This document shows positions 14,312 through 20,815 of a DNA stretch of 20,815 nucleotides, one piece after another (the first letter of the stretch is position 1; each line of letters starts with the position of its first letter). The stretch is from Yinghuangia elevatio (lineage in GTDB: Bacteria; Actinomycetota; Actinomycetes; Streptomycetales; Streptomycetaceae), in contig NZ_JBEZFP010000154.1 of the NCBI RefSeq assembly GCF_040649515.1, forward strand, positions 1 through 20,815. The letters are read 5' to 3'. Both the position numbers and the translations under genes were made by a program. The notes below the pieces were generated by a model. The model had not been told where the DNA came from and searched no databases. It saw only the letters and a program-made list of their open reading frames with translations.

Positions 14312-14405
14312 GTCCAGTTCTGCAACCGCGAGACGGCGCAGCCAGGCAACACAGCGGGACAGCACAGCGGGACAGCAGACGACACCGCGCGATTGGCGCG
14401 CACGC

Positions 14406-14433
14406 GGGCGGCGGCCTTTCGGGGCCGCCGCCC
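14406..14433. terminator. Hairpin between convergent genes (LASTG protein and sortase)
   Basis: GGGCGGCGGCC (14406-14416), loop TTTCGG, GGCCGCCGCCC (14423-14433): a perfect 11-bp stem. It lies in the 266-base gap between genes ending at 14311 (+) and 14578 (-), so it can stop transcripts from both sides. No gene is seen in the rest of that gap. Confidence 0.75.
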
Positions 14434-14577
14434 TACGCGTCGGGACGCGTGGGACACGGATCGGCGGAGGCCCGGCTCGGCCGGTTGCGGCGGTGCCGGG
14501 CCGGCGAGTTCGTGCGAGCGGGCCGACTGTGCGTGACCCCAAGACGTGGACGCCTGTACGGCATCCTGCCTCGGCTT

Positions 14578-16197
14578 CTACTCCTGGGCGGTGAGGCGGG
14601 CAAAGACGACGACGTTGCCGGAGTAGCCGTTCTTCTTGTCGTAGTTGCCGCCGCACGTGATGACGCGCAGTTCGGGGACGCCCGTTCCGCCGTACACCCG
14701 GTCCACCGGGAAGTCCTTCTTCCCGAACACCTGCACGCCGTAGACGGTGAAGACCGCGGTCGTGCCGTCCTCGCGCGGGACCCGGATCACCGATCCCTTG
14801 CGCAGCGTGCCGAGGTCGTAGAACACCGCCGGGCCGCTCGGCACGTCGACATGCCCGACGATCACCGACGTGCCCTCCGCACCCGGCGTGGACGAACCGT
14901 CGTACCACGCCGCGAGGTTGCGGTCCTTGTCGGTGGGCGCGTCGACCCAGCCCTTGTCGGTGAGCCCGACCCGCGTCAGCTTCGCCTGGACGCCGATACT
15001 GCGGATCTCCACGAGCATGGGCGGCGACGCGGGCATCGGCGGGTGCGCGCTCGGCGACGCCGACGCGGCCGCATCGGGAGCGCCAGGTGCGCCCGGCGCC
15101 CCGGGGACCGGTGCCGCGGCGGGAACGGGAGCCGCCTGCAGTGCCGCTGCCGCGGACGCCTTCGCCGCCGGTCCCGGGACCACCGGGTCCGGCTGAGGCG
15201 GCGGTGTGGGCTTGGGCGGGGCGGACGTGAGGCCGGGGCCCGCGGCGGCGGCCGGCTGCGGCGGTCCGCCTCCCGTGCCCAGGCCCTCGTTGGCGACGAC
15301 GATGCCGGTGAGCACCGCGCCGAGGACGGTTGCCACGGTCAAAAGCCGTCCTCGACGGGTGAGTTGAAACGCCGTGGGGTCGCGTCGGGCGCGGTTCGCC
15401 CGACCGGTGCGTCCGGCGGATCCGGTGGAGCCGCCCGATTCGGACGACAGCGATCCGGGGCGCGGGCGACGGCGGTCCGGCGCCGCGGGTGGGCGCCGCC
15501 CGTCGGCTCCCGATGCCGGCCGGGCGCCTTCCGCGGCGCGTGGACCGCTTTCCAGTCGCGTGTCGCGTCGTGTTTCCGGTCGTGCTTCCTGCCGTGCTTT
15601 CGGTCGTGCTTCCGGTCGTGCTTCCTGGGGTGCTTCCCGCGTCACGCCCCGGCCCGCGTCTCGTCCTGACGGCCGGCCCGCGTCACGTCCCGGTTTCCGC
15701 CGCGGACCTTCGGCACGCGAGACCGTGCGCCGCCGTGGCGCGTCGGCCGGGCGTTCGCCTCGTCGGCCGGTACGCGCGACTCTCCCGCCATCCGCGGCCG
15801 GCCGCCGCTCGCCGGGTGTCTGCGAGCCACCCTGGCGAACGGTTCGGCGGCCACGGCCGGATGCGTCTCCCGAGCGCGCACCTGCCTCGTTCGCGGAATT
15901 CTCCCGGTCCGGTGTCTCTCTTCGGCGCGAAGCCGACGGTGTACGCCGCGTCCCGTCGCGGCCCCCGTCCACCGCGCCTGCATCCGAACGGCCCGCACGG
16001 CCCGAACTACGGGACCGGCCCGGACGATCCGGTCGGTCCTGTTGGTCCTGTCGGTCCTGTCGGTCCGATCGGTCCGGCCCCTCGGAACGCGAGGAACGGT
16101 CCGCACGATCCGCACGGTCCGGACCCTTCGTACGGCCCGGACCACCGGAACGGCCCGATGCGGAGGAGGACTCGGACCGGCGCGAGCGATCCGCCAT
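14578..16197 (-). CDS. Class F sortase with long basic cytoplasmic tail
   Basis: A 539-residue protein. Residues about 1-280 are low-complexity and rich in Arg, Asp, Ser, Gly and Pro (DRADRADRSSRSEGP, DRQDRQDQQD, EARPEARPKARQEARPETRR). A single membrane segment follows (about 282-301, LLTVATVLGAVLTGIVVAN), then a Pro/Ala linker and the sortase domain (about 405-539). Catalytic His449 (VIVGHVDVPSG) and Cys515 (LRVITCGG) are present, as in class F enzymes of actinobacteria. The position after Cys where an Arg is expected reads GYSGNVVVFA, with no Arg, so its active site may use another residue or I may have misaligned it. ATG at 16197 is chosen because AGGAAGGGAGG lies about 10 bases upstream; the open frame continues to 16413 without a convincing site. 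Typical class F sortases are about 200-250 residues, so the tail roughly doubles the length. Confidence 0.88.
   Translation of the reverse strand: MADRSRRSESSSASGRSGGPGRTKGPDRADRADRSSRSEGPDRSDRQDRQDQQDRPDRPGRSRSSGRAGRSDAGAVDGGRDGTRRTPSASRRRETPDRENSANEAGARSGDASGRGRRTVRQGGSQTPGERRPAADGGRVARTGRRGERPADAPRRRTVSRAEGPRRKPGRDAGRPSGRDAGRGVTREAPQEARPEARPKARQEARPETRRDTRLESGPRAAEGARPASGADGRRPPAAPDRRRPRPGSLSSESGGSTGSAGRTGRANRARRDPTAFQLTRRGRLLTVATVLGAVLTGIVVANEGLGTGGGPPQPAAAAGPGLTSAPPKPTPPPQPDPVVPGPAAKASAAAALQAAPVPAAAPVPGAPGAPGAPDAAASASPSAHPPMPASPPMLVEIRSIGVQAKLTRVGLTDKGWVDAPTDKDRNLAAWYDGSSTPGAEGTSVIVGHVDVPSGPAVFYDLGTLRKGSVIRVPREDGTTAVFTVYGVQVFGKKDFPVDRVYGGTGVPELRVITCGGNYDKKNGYSGNVVVFARLTAQE
16035..16079 (-). 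repeat. 9-bp tandem repeat in the sortase tail
   Basis: Five 9-bp units beginning GGTCC (GGTCCTGTT, GGTCCTGTC twice, GGTCCGATC, GGTCCGGCC on the plus strand) encode D-R/Q-Q/P-type triplets of the basic tail. Similar imperfect repeats (TCGTGCTTCC type) occur at about 15560-15635, where they encode the EARPEARP region. Confidence 0.75.
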
Positions 16198-16309
16198 GGC
16201 CTCGGTGCCTCCCTTCCTGCCGTCCTCCGTTGCGGTGGCGCGCCGCCGCGCGCCGGTATCGGTGACACTTCCGGGTGTGGAGTCCGATGCGGCCTCCTCT
16301 CCGATTCGC

Positions 16310-16325
16310 GGCCCCCGCGGGGGCC
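16310..16325. promoter_or_regulatory. 16-bp perfect palindrome upstream of the sortase
   Basis: GGCCCCCGCGGGGGCC is self-complementary over 16 bases, 113 bases before the sortase start. It could be part of the termination region of the upstream gene or an operator. The composition makes chance possible. Confidence 0.3.
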
Positions 16326-16353
16326 TTCGCCGCGGACCGGGGTCCGGCCGCGC

Positions 16354-16382
16354 GGCGGTCGGCCTCCCCGAGACCGACCGCC
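16354..16382 (-). terminator. Terminator of the anchored-protein gene
   Basis: A 13-bp stem with one G-T pair closes a 3-base loop: GGCGGTCGGCCTC (16354-16366) against GAGACCGACCGCC (16370-16382). It starts 47 bases after the stop at 16429 on the minus strand, in the 231-base gap before the sortase gene. It suggests that the substrate-like gene is made in excess of the sortase, or that the sortase has its own promoter. Confidence 0.7.
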
Positions 16383-16428
16383 CGCCGCCTCGCCCGGCGG
16401 GTTCCCGAAACACCGCCGTACGCCCTGG

Positions 16429-17175
16429 TCAGCGGCCGTCTGGACGGAATCGCCCATGCCGCCGCAGGATTCGCCCGCCCAGGAGGATCGCGCCGAGTGC
16501 GATCCCCACACCTGTTGCGGTCTGCACCGAGTCCGGTGCCATTGCGGCGGTACTGCCCGAGCCGGTGTCGGCGCCACCCGCCGGCACCAGGTTGCCGAAT
16601 ACGTCGCGCACCATGGGTGGTACGTGTCCCGCGCCTCCGGTGGAGCCTCCCGTGGACCCATCCGTCGAGCCGCCGGTCGAACCGCCCGTGGAGCCTCCCG
16701 AGGTACCTCCCGTCGTGCCGCCGGGCGGACTGCCGAACACCACGCACGAGACCTTGAAGACCTTCTGCTTGGCCTGCCCGGACTGCCCCTGGAAGGTCCA
16801 GGTGAGCTTGTACTGCCCGTCGGGCATCGACAGCGGTCCGCTGTGGCCGGTGCCGGTGGTCAGCGTGATCTCGCCCGCGAGATGCGCTCCGCCCTTCTTC
16901 TCCGGCTGCGGGTCGATCGACCACGACACCTTCTGGAGCGCGTCGAAGTTGAACGCCGCCAGATAGAACCGGCAGACCTTGGGCTCGTCGCTGTGGTCGT
17001 CGAACTCGGTCGTGGTCGCGTGGATCTTCACGTCGCCGTTGTCGCCCTGCGCCGCTGCCGCGGTACCGGGGGCGGCGAGGGCGAGGACGCCCGTGCAGAC
17101 CGCGGTGGCCGCGCCGGCCGCCATGGCCGGCGCGAGTCTGCCACGTACTCGCTGGGTGATGGAGGCGAGGTGCAC
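16429..17175 (-). CDS. Secreted protein with C-terminal membrane anchor, likely class F sortase partner
   Basis: A 248-residue exported protein. A signal peptide ends near GTAAAA, followed by a compact beta-rich domain with two Cys (about 42-140; EPKVCRFYLAAFNFD, VSWSIDPQP, MPDGQYKLTWTFQGQSG, FKVSC). A Gly/Ser/Thr repeat stalk (GGSTGGSTGGSTDGSTGG) leads to SVQTATGVGIALGAILLGGR plus a basic RRHGRFRPDGR tail. The layout is that of a sortase substrate, but the pentapeptide is QTATG or TATG-like, not LPxTG or LAxTG. It lies directly upstream of the class F sortase gene, which makes it that enzyme's most likely client; this is inference. GTG at 17175 is chosen for GGGAGA upstream and because it puts the signal peptide near the N-terminus; the open frame extends to 17283. 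A palindrome lies 35 bases upstream of the start. Confidence 0.83.
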   Translation of the reverse strand: MHLASITQRVRGRLAPAMAAGAATAVCTGVLALAAPGTAAAAQGDNGDVKIHATTTEFDDHSDEPKVCRFYLAAFNFDALQKVSWSIDPQPEKKGGAHLAGEITLTTGTGHSGPLSMPDGQYKLTWTFQGQSGQAKQKVFKVSCVVFGSPPGGTTGGTSGGSTGGSTGGSTDGSTGGSTGGAGHVPPMVRDVFGNLVPAGGADTGSGSTAAMAPDSVQTATGVGIALGAILLGGRILRRHGRFRPDGR

Positions 17176-17209
17176 GGCGGCTCTCCCGGAGATCCTGCGA
17201 CTGCCTGCC

Positions 17210-17229
17210 AGTCGGATAGACCGACTATC
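17210..17229. promoter_or_regulatory. Palindromic operator-like site before the anchored-protein gene
   Basis: AGTCGG-ATAGA-CCGACT (17210-17226) overlaps a second inverted repeat GATAG-ACCGA-CTATC (17215-17229). On the minus strand it contains GGTCTA, the core of the DasR site (consensus AGTGGTCTAGACCACT), but matches the whole site only at about 10 of 16 positions. It sits about 35 bases before the GTG at 17175 and about 76 bases beyond the end of dasD. A regulator binding site is likely; DasR is only one candidate. Confidence 0.4.
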
Positions 17230-17304
17230 TGCCGGGCGTCGGCCGGGACCACGCCATGGCGTCGCGACGCGCGCGAGGACCACCCGTACGGTGTAGTTCC
17301 GGTG

Positions 17305-19032
17305 TCAGGAATCGGCCTTTCGAGGGCGGTTCTCGCGCAGGCGTTCGGTCATCCGCGCCAATTCGGCCTCCCGGTCCGCGCGTTCCCGGGGGAATCCCGG
17401 GGCGTCCGGACGCGTCTGCCACGGGTGCGGCCCGCCGGGCGGGCGGTACTCCACGCCCAGCGCGTCGAGCCTGGGCAGGTGGTCGCGTGCCATGCGCGCG
17501 ACGAACTCGGCGGTGTCGCGCGGCCCCTCGGTCCACAGCGCCTCGGCGAGCGCGCACAGCCGCGGGAAGGCGGCATAGTCGACGGCGCGTACCGAGTCCA
17601 GGTTCTCCGCCCACAGCGCCGCCTGTCCGCCGAGGACGTGGCGGGCCTCGTCGGCGGTGAGGTCCGCGGGGACGGGGTCGAACGCGTGGACGGTCTCGGT
17701 CGTCACCAACGTCCCGACCGGCAGCGGCTCGTCGGGCCCTTCGGCCTGCCGGTAGTCCAGGTAGACGGACGTGTCGGGGCTGGCGACGACGTCGAAGCCG
17801 AGCTGCGCGGCGGCGCGTACGCCGTGGTCGCCGCGCCAGCCGCCGATCAGTGCGCCGTCGGGGGCGCCGTCCTCGAGGATCTCGTCCCAGCCGAACACCA
17901 CGCGGCCGTGCGCCGCGAGCATGTCGGCGAGTTGCGCGGTGAACCACCGCTGGAGCCCGTCGGTGTCCGGCAGGCCGAGTTCGCGCGCCCGGGCGATCGA
18001 AGCGGGGTCGGCGCGCCACGGTCCGCGCGGCACCTCGTCGCCGCCGACGCAGACATAGCGGGAGGGGAAGACCGCGCAGATCTCGTCGAGGACTTCGCGG
18101 CAGAAGGCGAGCACCTCGTCGGTGGCGGCGAGCACCGCGTCCGAGATGCCCCATCCGGTGCGCACGCCGTCGGGCGCGGGCCCGGCGGCGAGTTCGGGGT
18201 ACGCCGCGAGCACCGCCTGCGCGTGCCCCGGCAGGTCGACCTCCGGCACGACGGTGATGTGCCGCGCCTCGGCGTACGCCACGATCTCGCGCAGGTCGTC
18301 GCGCGTGTAGTAGCCGCCGTGCGGGCGCCCATCGTGCCGGGGTGTGTGCCGCGTGCCGACCATGCTCTCGGTGCGCCACGCGCCGACCTCGGTCAGCCTG
18401 GGGCGGCCCGGCACCTCGACGCGCCAGCCCTGGTCGTCGGTCAGGTGCAGGTGCAGCACGTTGAGGTGGTGCACGGCCATCAGGTCGAGGAAGCGCAGGA
18501 CGTCGGCCTTGGGCATGAAGTGCCGAACCACGTCGAGCAGTACGCCGCGCCACGTGAACCGGGGCCGGTCCCGCACCGACACGGCCGGGACGGCCCACGG
18601 CCCCTGGCGCACCGGCGCGCGCCGGAAGACCGCCGGGTCCATGAGCTGCCGCAGGGTCTGGAACGCGCGGAACACGCCCGCGCGATCGCCGCCGGCCACG
18701 ACCACGCCCTCGGGCCGTACGTCGAGCCGGTACTCCTCGCTGCCGAGAGCATCGTCGAGGCGTACCGCGATCCCGCCGGTCCCGTCAGGCCCGTGGTCGG
18801 CGCCCTCGGGAAGCCGGCACCCGGTCGCGGCGCCGAGCACGCCACGCAGCCAGGCGACTTCGGGCCCGCATGCCTCCGGGGCGTCGACCGGTGTGTCGGC
18901 GCGCAGCAGGAAGTGCCCGTCGCCCCGGGTCAGGTGTCCCGGCAGGGGGACAGGTACGGGGGTCTGGGGCACCGCACTCCTCGCTTCCGTTCGTCGGGTC
19001 GAATCCGTGGGTCGGGACGTCTCGTCGGACAC
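17305..19032 (-). CDS. dasD: Intracellular beta-N-acetylglucosaminidase, GH20 (DasD-like)
   Basis: A 575-residue family GH20 enzyme that cleaves terminal N-acetylglucosamine from chitobiose or chitin oligomers. It has an N-terminal GH20b-type domain (about 22-150), then the catalytic barrel: PRFTWRGVLLDVVRHF (157-172), HLHLTDDQGW (194-203), PEVDLPGHAQA (263-273) and the catalytic pair D332-E333 in VCVGGDEVPRG. A conserved Trp lies in GGWRGD, and ALWAEN is near the C-terminus. No signal peptide, so it acts in the cytoplasm on imported sugar, as known for DasD of S. coelicolor. GTG at 19032 starts one base after the dasC stop with AAGGA upstream; GTG at 18972 with GAGGAG is an alternative that removes 20 non-conserved residues. 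It is the last gene of the das unit. Confidence 0.9.
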   Translation of the reverse strand: MSDETSRPTDSTRRTEARSAVPQTPVPVPLPGHLTRGDGHFLLRADTPVDAPEACGPEVAWLRGVLGAATGCRLPEGADHGPDGTGGIAVRLDDALGSEEYRLDVRPEGVVVAGGDRAGVFRAFQTLRQLMDPAVFRRAPVRQGPWAVPAVSVRDRPRFTWRGVLLDVVRHFMPKADVLRFLDLMAVHHLNVLHLHLTDDQGWRVEVPGRPRLTEVGAWRTESMVGTRHTPRHDGRPHGGYYTRDDLREIVAYAEARHITVVPEVDLPGHAQAVLAAYPELAAGPAPDGVRTGWGISDAVLAATDEVLAFCREVLDEICAVFPSRYVCVGGDEVPRGPWRADPASIARARELGLPDTDGLQRWFTAQLADMLAAHGRVVFGWDEILEDGAPDGALIGGWRGDHGVRAAAQLGFDVVASPDTSVYLDYRQAEGPDEPLPVGTLVTTETVHAFDPVPADLTADEARHVLGGQAALWAENLDSVRAVDYAAFPRLCALAEALWTEGPRDTAEFVARMARDHLPRLDALGVEYRPPGGPHPWQTRPDAPGFPRERADREAELARMTERLRENRPRKADS

Positions 19033-19033
19033 G

Positions 19034-19885
19034 TCAGTCCTTGACCGCGCCGCCGAGCCCGGAGACCAGGTGCCGTTGCACCAGGATGAAGAAGACCAGA
19101 ACCGGCAGCGTCATGAGCGTCGACGCGGCCATGATGCCGCCCCAGTCGTTCTCGTCCGGCTTGAAGAACACCAGCAGCGCGGACGGCAGCGTCTGGTTGT
19201 CCTCGTTGCCGATGATGAAGGTCTTGGCGAAGACGAAGTCGTTCCACGCCGTGATGAACGAGAAGACGCTGACGGCCGCGAGGCCGGGGGCGACCAGCGG
19301 GAACAGGATGCGCCACAGGATCGTGAAGCGGCTGGCCCCGTCGAGGCGCGCGGCCTCCTCCAGCGAGTCGGGCACGGCCGCCACGAAGCCGCGCAGCATC
19401 CAGATCGCGAACGGCAGCGAGAACGCCAGGTGCACCAGCATCAGCGAGCCCAGCGAGCTGAGGCCGACCTGCGGTGCGACCTCGCCCATGTCGCGGACCA
19501 GGAAGAACAGCGGGATGGTCAGCGCCTCGATGGGCACCATCTGCGCGACCAGGAACATCACCAGGATGGTGGTGCGGAACCGGAAGTTGAACCGGGTCAG
19601 CGCGACCGCGGCCAGGAACGCGATGCCGGCCGACAGCACCACCACGACCGTCGCGACGAGCAGGCTGTTGAGGAAGTAGCGGCCGAACCCGCTGACCCCG
19701 AGTGCGTGCCGGAAGTTCTCCAGCGTCGGCGCCCAGGTCCACGGCCGCGGGTGGGCCGAGTTGATCTCGTCGTCCGGTTTGAGGGCCGACAGCACCATCC
19801 AGTACAGCGGGAAGGCGGCGACCACGGCCGCGAGGATCGCGGCGACGTTGGCGATCCGGCGGCCGACGCGGCGGTCGGTGCTCAC
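19034..19885 (-). CDS. dasC: Sugar ABC transporter permease (DasC-like)
   Basis: A 283-residue MalG-type inner-membrane permease with six membrane segments. The coupling loop is LEEAARLDGASRFTILWRILFP (typical EAA motif), and the protein ends FILVQRHLVSGLGGAVKD as MalG-family proteins do (QRyfvxGlxxGAVKG). The position between dasB and dasD, in the same order as the S. coelicolor dasABC-dasD locus, supports N,N'-diacetylchitobiose as substrate. GTG at 19885 overlaps the dasB stop by four bases (GTGA) and has GGGAGG just upstream; a longer open frame toward 20461 lies over dasB and is not real. The ATPase is not in the window; in Streptomyces a shared MsiK usually serves such systems. Confidence 0.9.
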   Translation of the reverse strand: MSTDRRVGRRIANVAAILAAVVAAFPLYWMVLSALKPDDEINSAHPRPWTWAPTLENFRHALGVSGFGRYFLNSLLVATVVVVLSAGIAFLAAVALTRFNFRFRTTILVMFLVAQMVPIEALTIPLFFLVRDMGEVAPQVGLSSLGSLMLVHLAFSLPFAIWMLRGFVAAVPDSLEEAARLDGASRFTILWRILFPLVAPGLAAVSVFSFITAWNDFVFAKTFIIGNEDNQTLPSALLVFFKPDENDWGGIMAASTLMTLPVLVFFILVQRHLVSGLGGAVKD

Positions 19886-20815
19886 AGTTCCTCCCCGTTG
19901 CGGCGCAGCGCGCGGATGTAGAACGCCGTCACGACGACGAGGATCAGCGTCATCACGACGCCGATGGCCGCGCCGAAGCTGTAGTCGGACCCCGCGAAGG
20001 CCTGCTGGTAGGCGTAGACGTTGAGGGTCAGGTTCTGGCCCGCGATGCCGCCGCCGTTGGTCATGACGTAGATCTGGGTGAAGACCTTGAAGTCCCAGAT
20101 GATCGACTGGATGACCACGATGGTCAGGATGGGCCGCAGCATCGGCAGCATGACGCGGCGGAACGTGGTCCAGGTGCTCGCGCCGTCGAGGCGGGCGGCC
20201 TCCAGGACGGAGGTGGGGATGGCCTGGATCCCGGCGTACAGGGTGATCATGACGAACGGGAACGAGTGCCAGACCACGACGGCGCCGACCAGCCCGAAGG
20301 CGGGCCACTTGTCGTACATCCAGTTGTGGCCGTCCGTCCCGAGCACTTCGTTGACCAGGCCGAGGTTGGTGTCGAAGAGGAACATCCACACCGTCGAACC
20401 GGTCATCGCGGGGGCGGCCCACGCGCCGAGGGCGGCGAACATCAGGATGAGGCGGGGCCACTTGCCGACCCGGGTCAGCAGCACCGCGAGGGCGGCGCCG
20501 ACGACGAGTGTGCCGACGACGCAGCCGGCCGCGAACACCATCGTCTGGACGAGCACGTCGCGGAACAGCGCGTCGCCGAAGAGCCGGGTGTAGTTCTCGA
20601 ACCCGATGAACCGGGCCGGTACGCCGCCGGACGCCTGCTCCTGGCCGAAGTCCATGAACGACAGCAGCCCGAGCTGGTACAGCGGGTAGCCGAACAGCGG
20701 GACGAGGACGACGGCGGTCGGCAGCAGCAGGATCAGTGGGACGGGGAGGCGCCGCTTGCGGCGGCGCGCGGGTGCGGGGTCGGCCGCGCCGCGCGGGCGG
20801 ACCGGGTCCTTCTCC
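19882..20815 (-). CDS. dasB: Sugar ABC transporter permease (DasB-like), 5' end outside window
   Basis: A MalF-type permease open to the right edge; about 310 residues are visible. The first visible residues are a basic cytoplasmic tail (PARRRKRRLPVPL), followed by a first membrane segment (LILLLPTAVVLVPLFGYPLY), so only a few codons are missing. An internal ATG at 20655 (MDFGQEQ) follows this first segment and is not the start. The coupling loop is LEAARLDGASTWTTFRRVMLP. The stop overlaps the dasC start by four bases. The binding-protein gene dasA would be expected just beyond the right edge, and DasR control (GlcNAc-responsive) would act there. Confidence 0.9.
   Translation of the reverse strand, partial: EKDPVRPRGAADPAPARRRKRRLPVPLILLLPTAVVLVPLFGYPLYQLGLLSFMDFGQEQASGGVPARFIGFENYTRLFGDALFRDVLVQTMVFAAGCVVGTLVVGAALAVLLTRVGKWPRLILMFAALGAWAAPAMTGSTVWMFLFDTNLGLVNEVLGTDGHNWMYDKWPAFGLVGAVVVWHSFPFVMITLYAGIQAIPTSVLEAARLDGASTWTTFRRVMLPMLRPILTIVVIQSIIWDFKVFTQIYVMTNGGGIAGQNLTLNVYAYQQAFAGSDYSFGAAIGVVMTLILVVVTAFYIRALRRNGEEL

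Noticed and set aside
16198..16413. Longer class F sortase starting at 16413
   Set aside because: The added stretch covers a strong 13-bp terminator hairpin and a 16-bp palindrome, and the ATG at 16197 has a good ribosome-binding site.
16042..19044. A 1000-codon open frame on the plus strand
   Set aside because: It is antisense to the sortase tail, the anchored-protein gene and dasD, has no recognisable motif, and follows from the high third-position GC of the real genes.
19886..20461. Longer dasC-frame open frame up to 20461
   Set aside because: It lies fully over dasB in another frame; GTG at 19885 with GGGAGG and the GTGA overlap is the natural start.

Overview
The window is very GC-rich, uses GTG and ATG starts, and its genes are those of a filamentous actinobacterium (Streptomyces or a close relative): a single-domain ATPase anti-sigma-like protein, sortase-linked surface proteins, and the chitobiose uptake genes dasB-dasC-dasD. 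No tRNA, rRNA, CRISPR, transposase or phage gene was seen.

Layout. (1) 229-684 (+): small HATPase regulator. (2) 779-6206 (-): a row of genes read leftward: a 786-aa PstS-like membrane-tethered binding protein, a sortase-fold protein that has lost both the catalytic His and Cys, the ATPase PstB, a DUF1508-like protein and an Ala/Pro-rich small protein. (3) 6599-14311 (+): a secreted PstS-like protein, PstC, an enlarged PstA, a second membrane-tethered PstS-like protein with an intact phosphate loop, and two related secreted beta-rich proteins; the last ends in an LASTG sorting signal. Blocks 2 and 3 diverge from 6207-6598 and together hold one complete Pst-type importer (B, C, A) with three different binding proteins plus surface proteins. 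(4) 14578-17175 (-): a class F sortase with a very long basic cytoplasmic tail, and upstream of it a secreted protein with a C-terminal anchor. (5) 17305-20815 (-): dasB (cut by the right edge), dasC and dasD, tightly packed, for uptake and intracellular cleavage of N,N'-diacetylchitobiose.

The most unusual part is the enlarged Pst locus at about 1.2-14.3 kb. My reading (inference) is a surface-organised phosphate-type (or related oxyanion) acquisition system: two binding proteins are tethered by C-terminal membrane segments on Gly/Pro/Thr linkers, one is soluble, and a catalytically dead sortase-like membrane protein is translationally coupled to one of them. Two minus-strand units of this locus (the binding protein at 6206 and pstB at 2523) are preceded by the same 95-bp element, 3511 bp apart. 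It contains a candidate PHO box and a ribosome-binding site followed by a 9-codon open frame, MSTTRQVWT or MSTTSRVWT. I read this as a duplicated leader-peptide regulatory element that I do not recognise from described systems.
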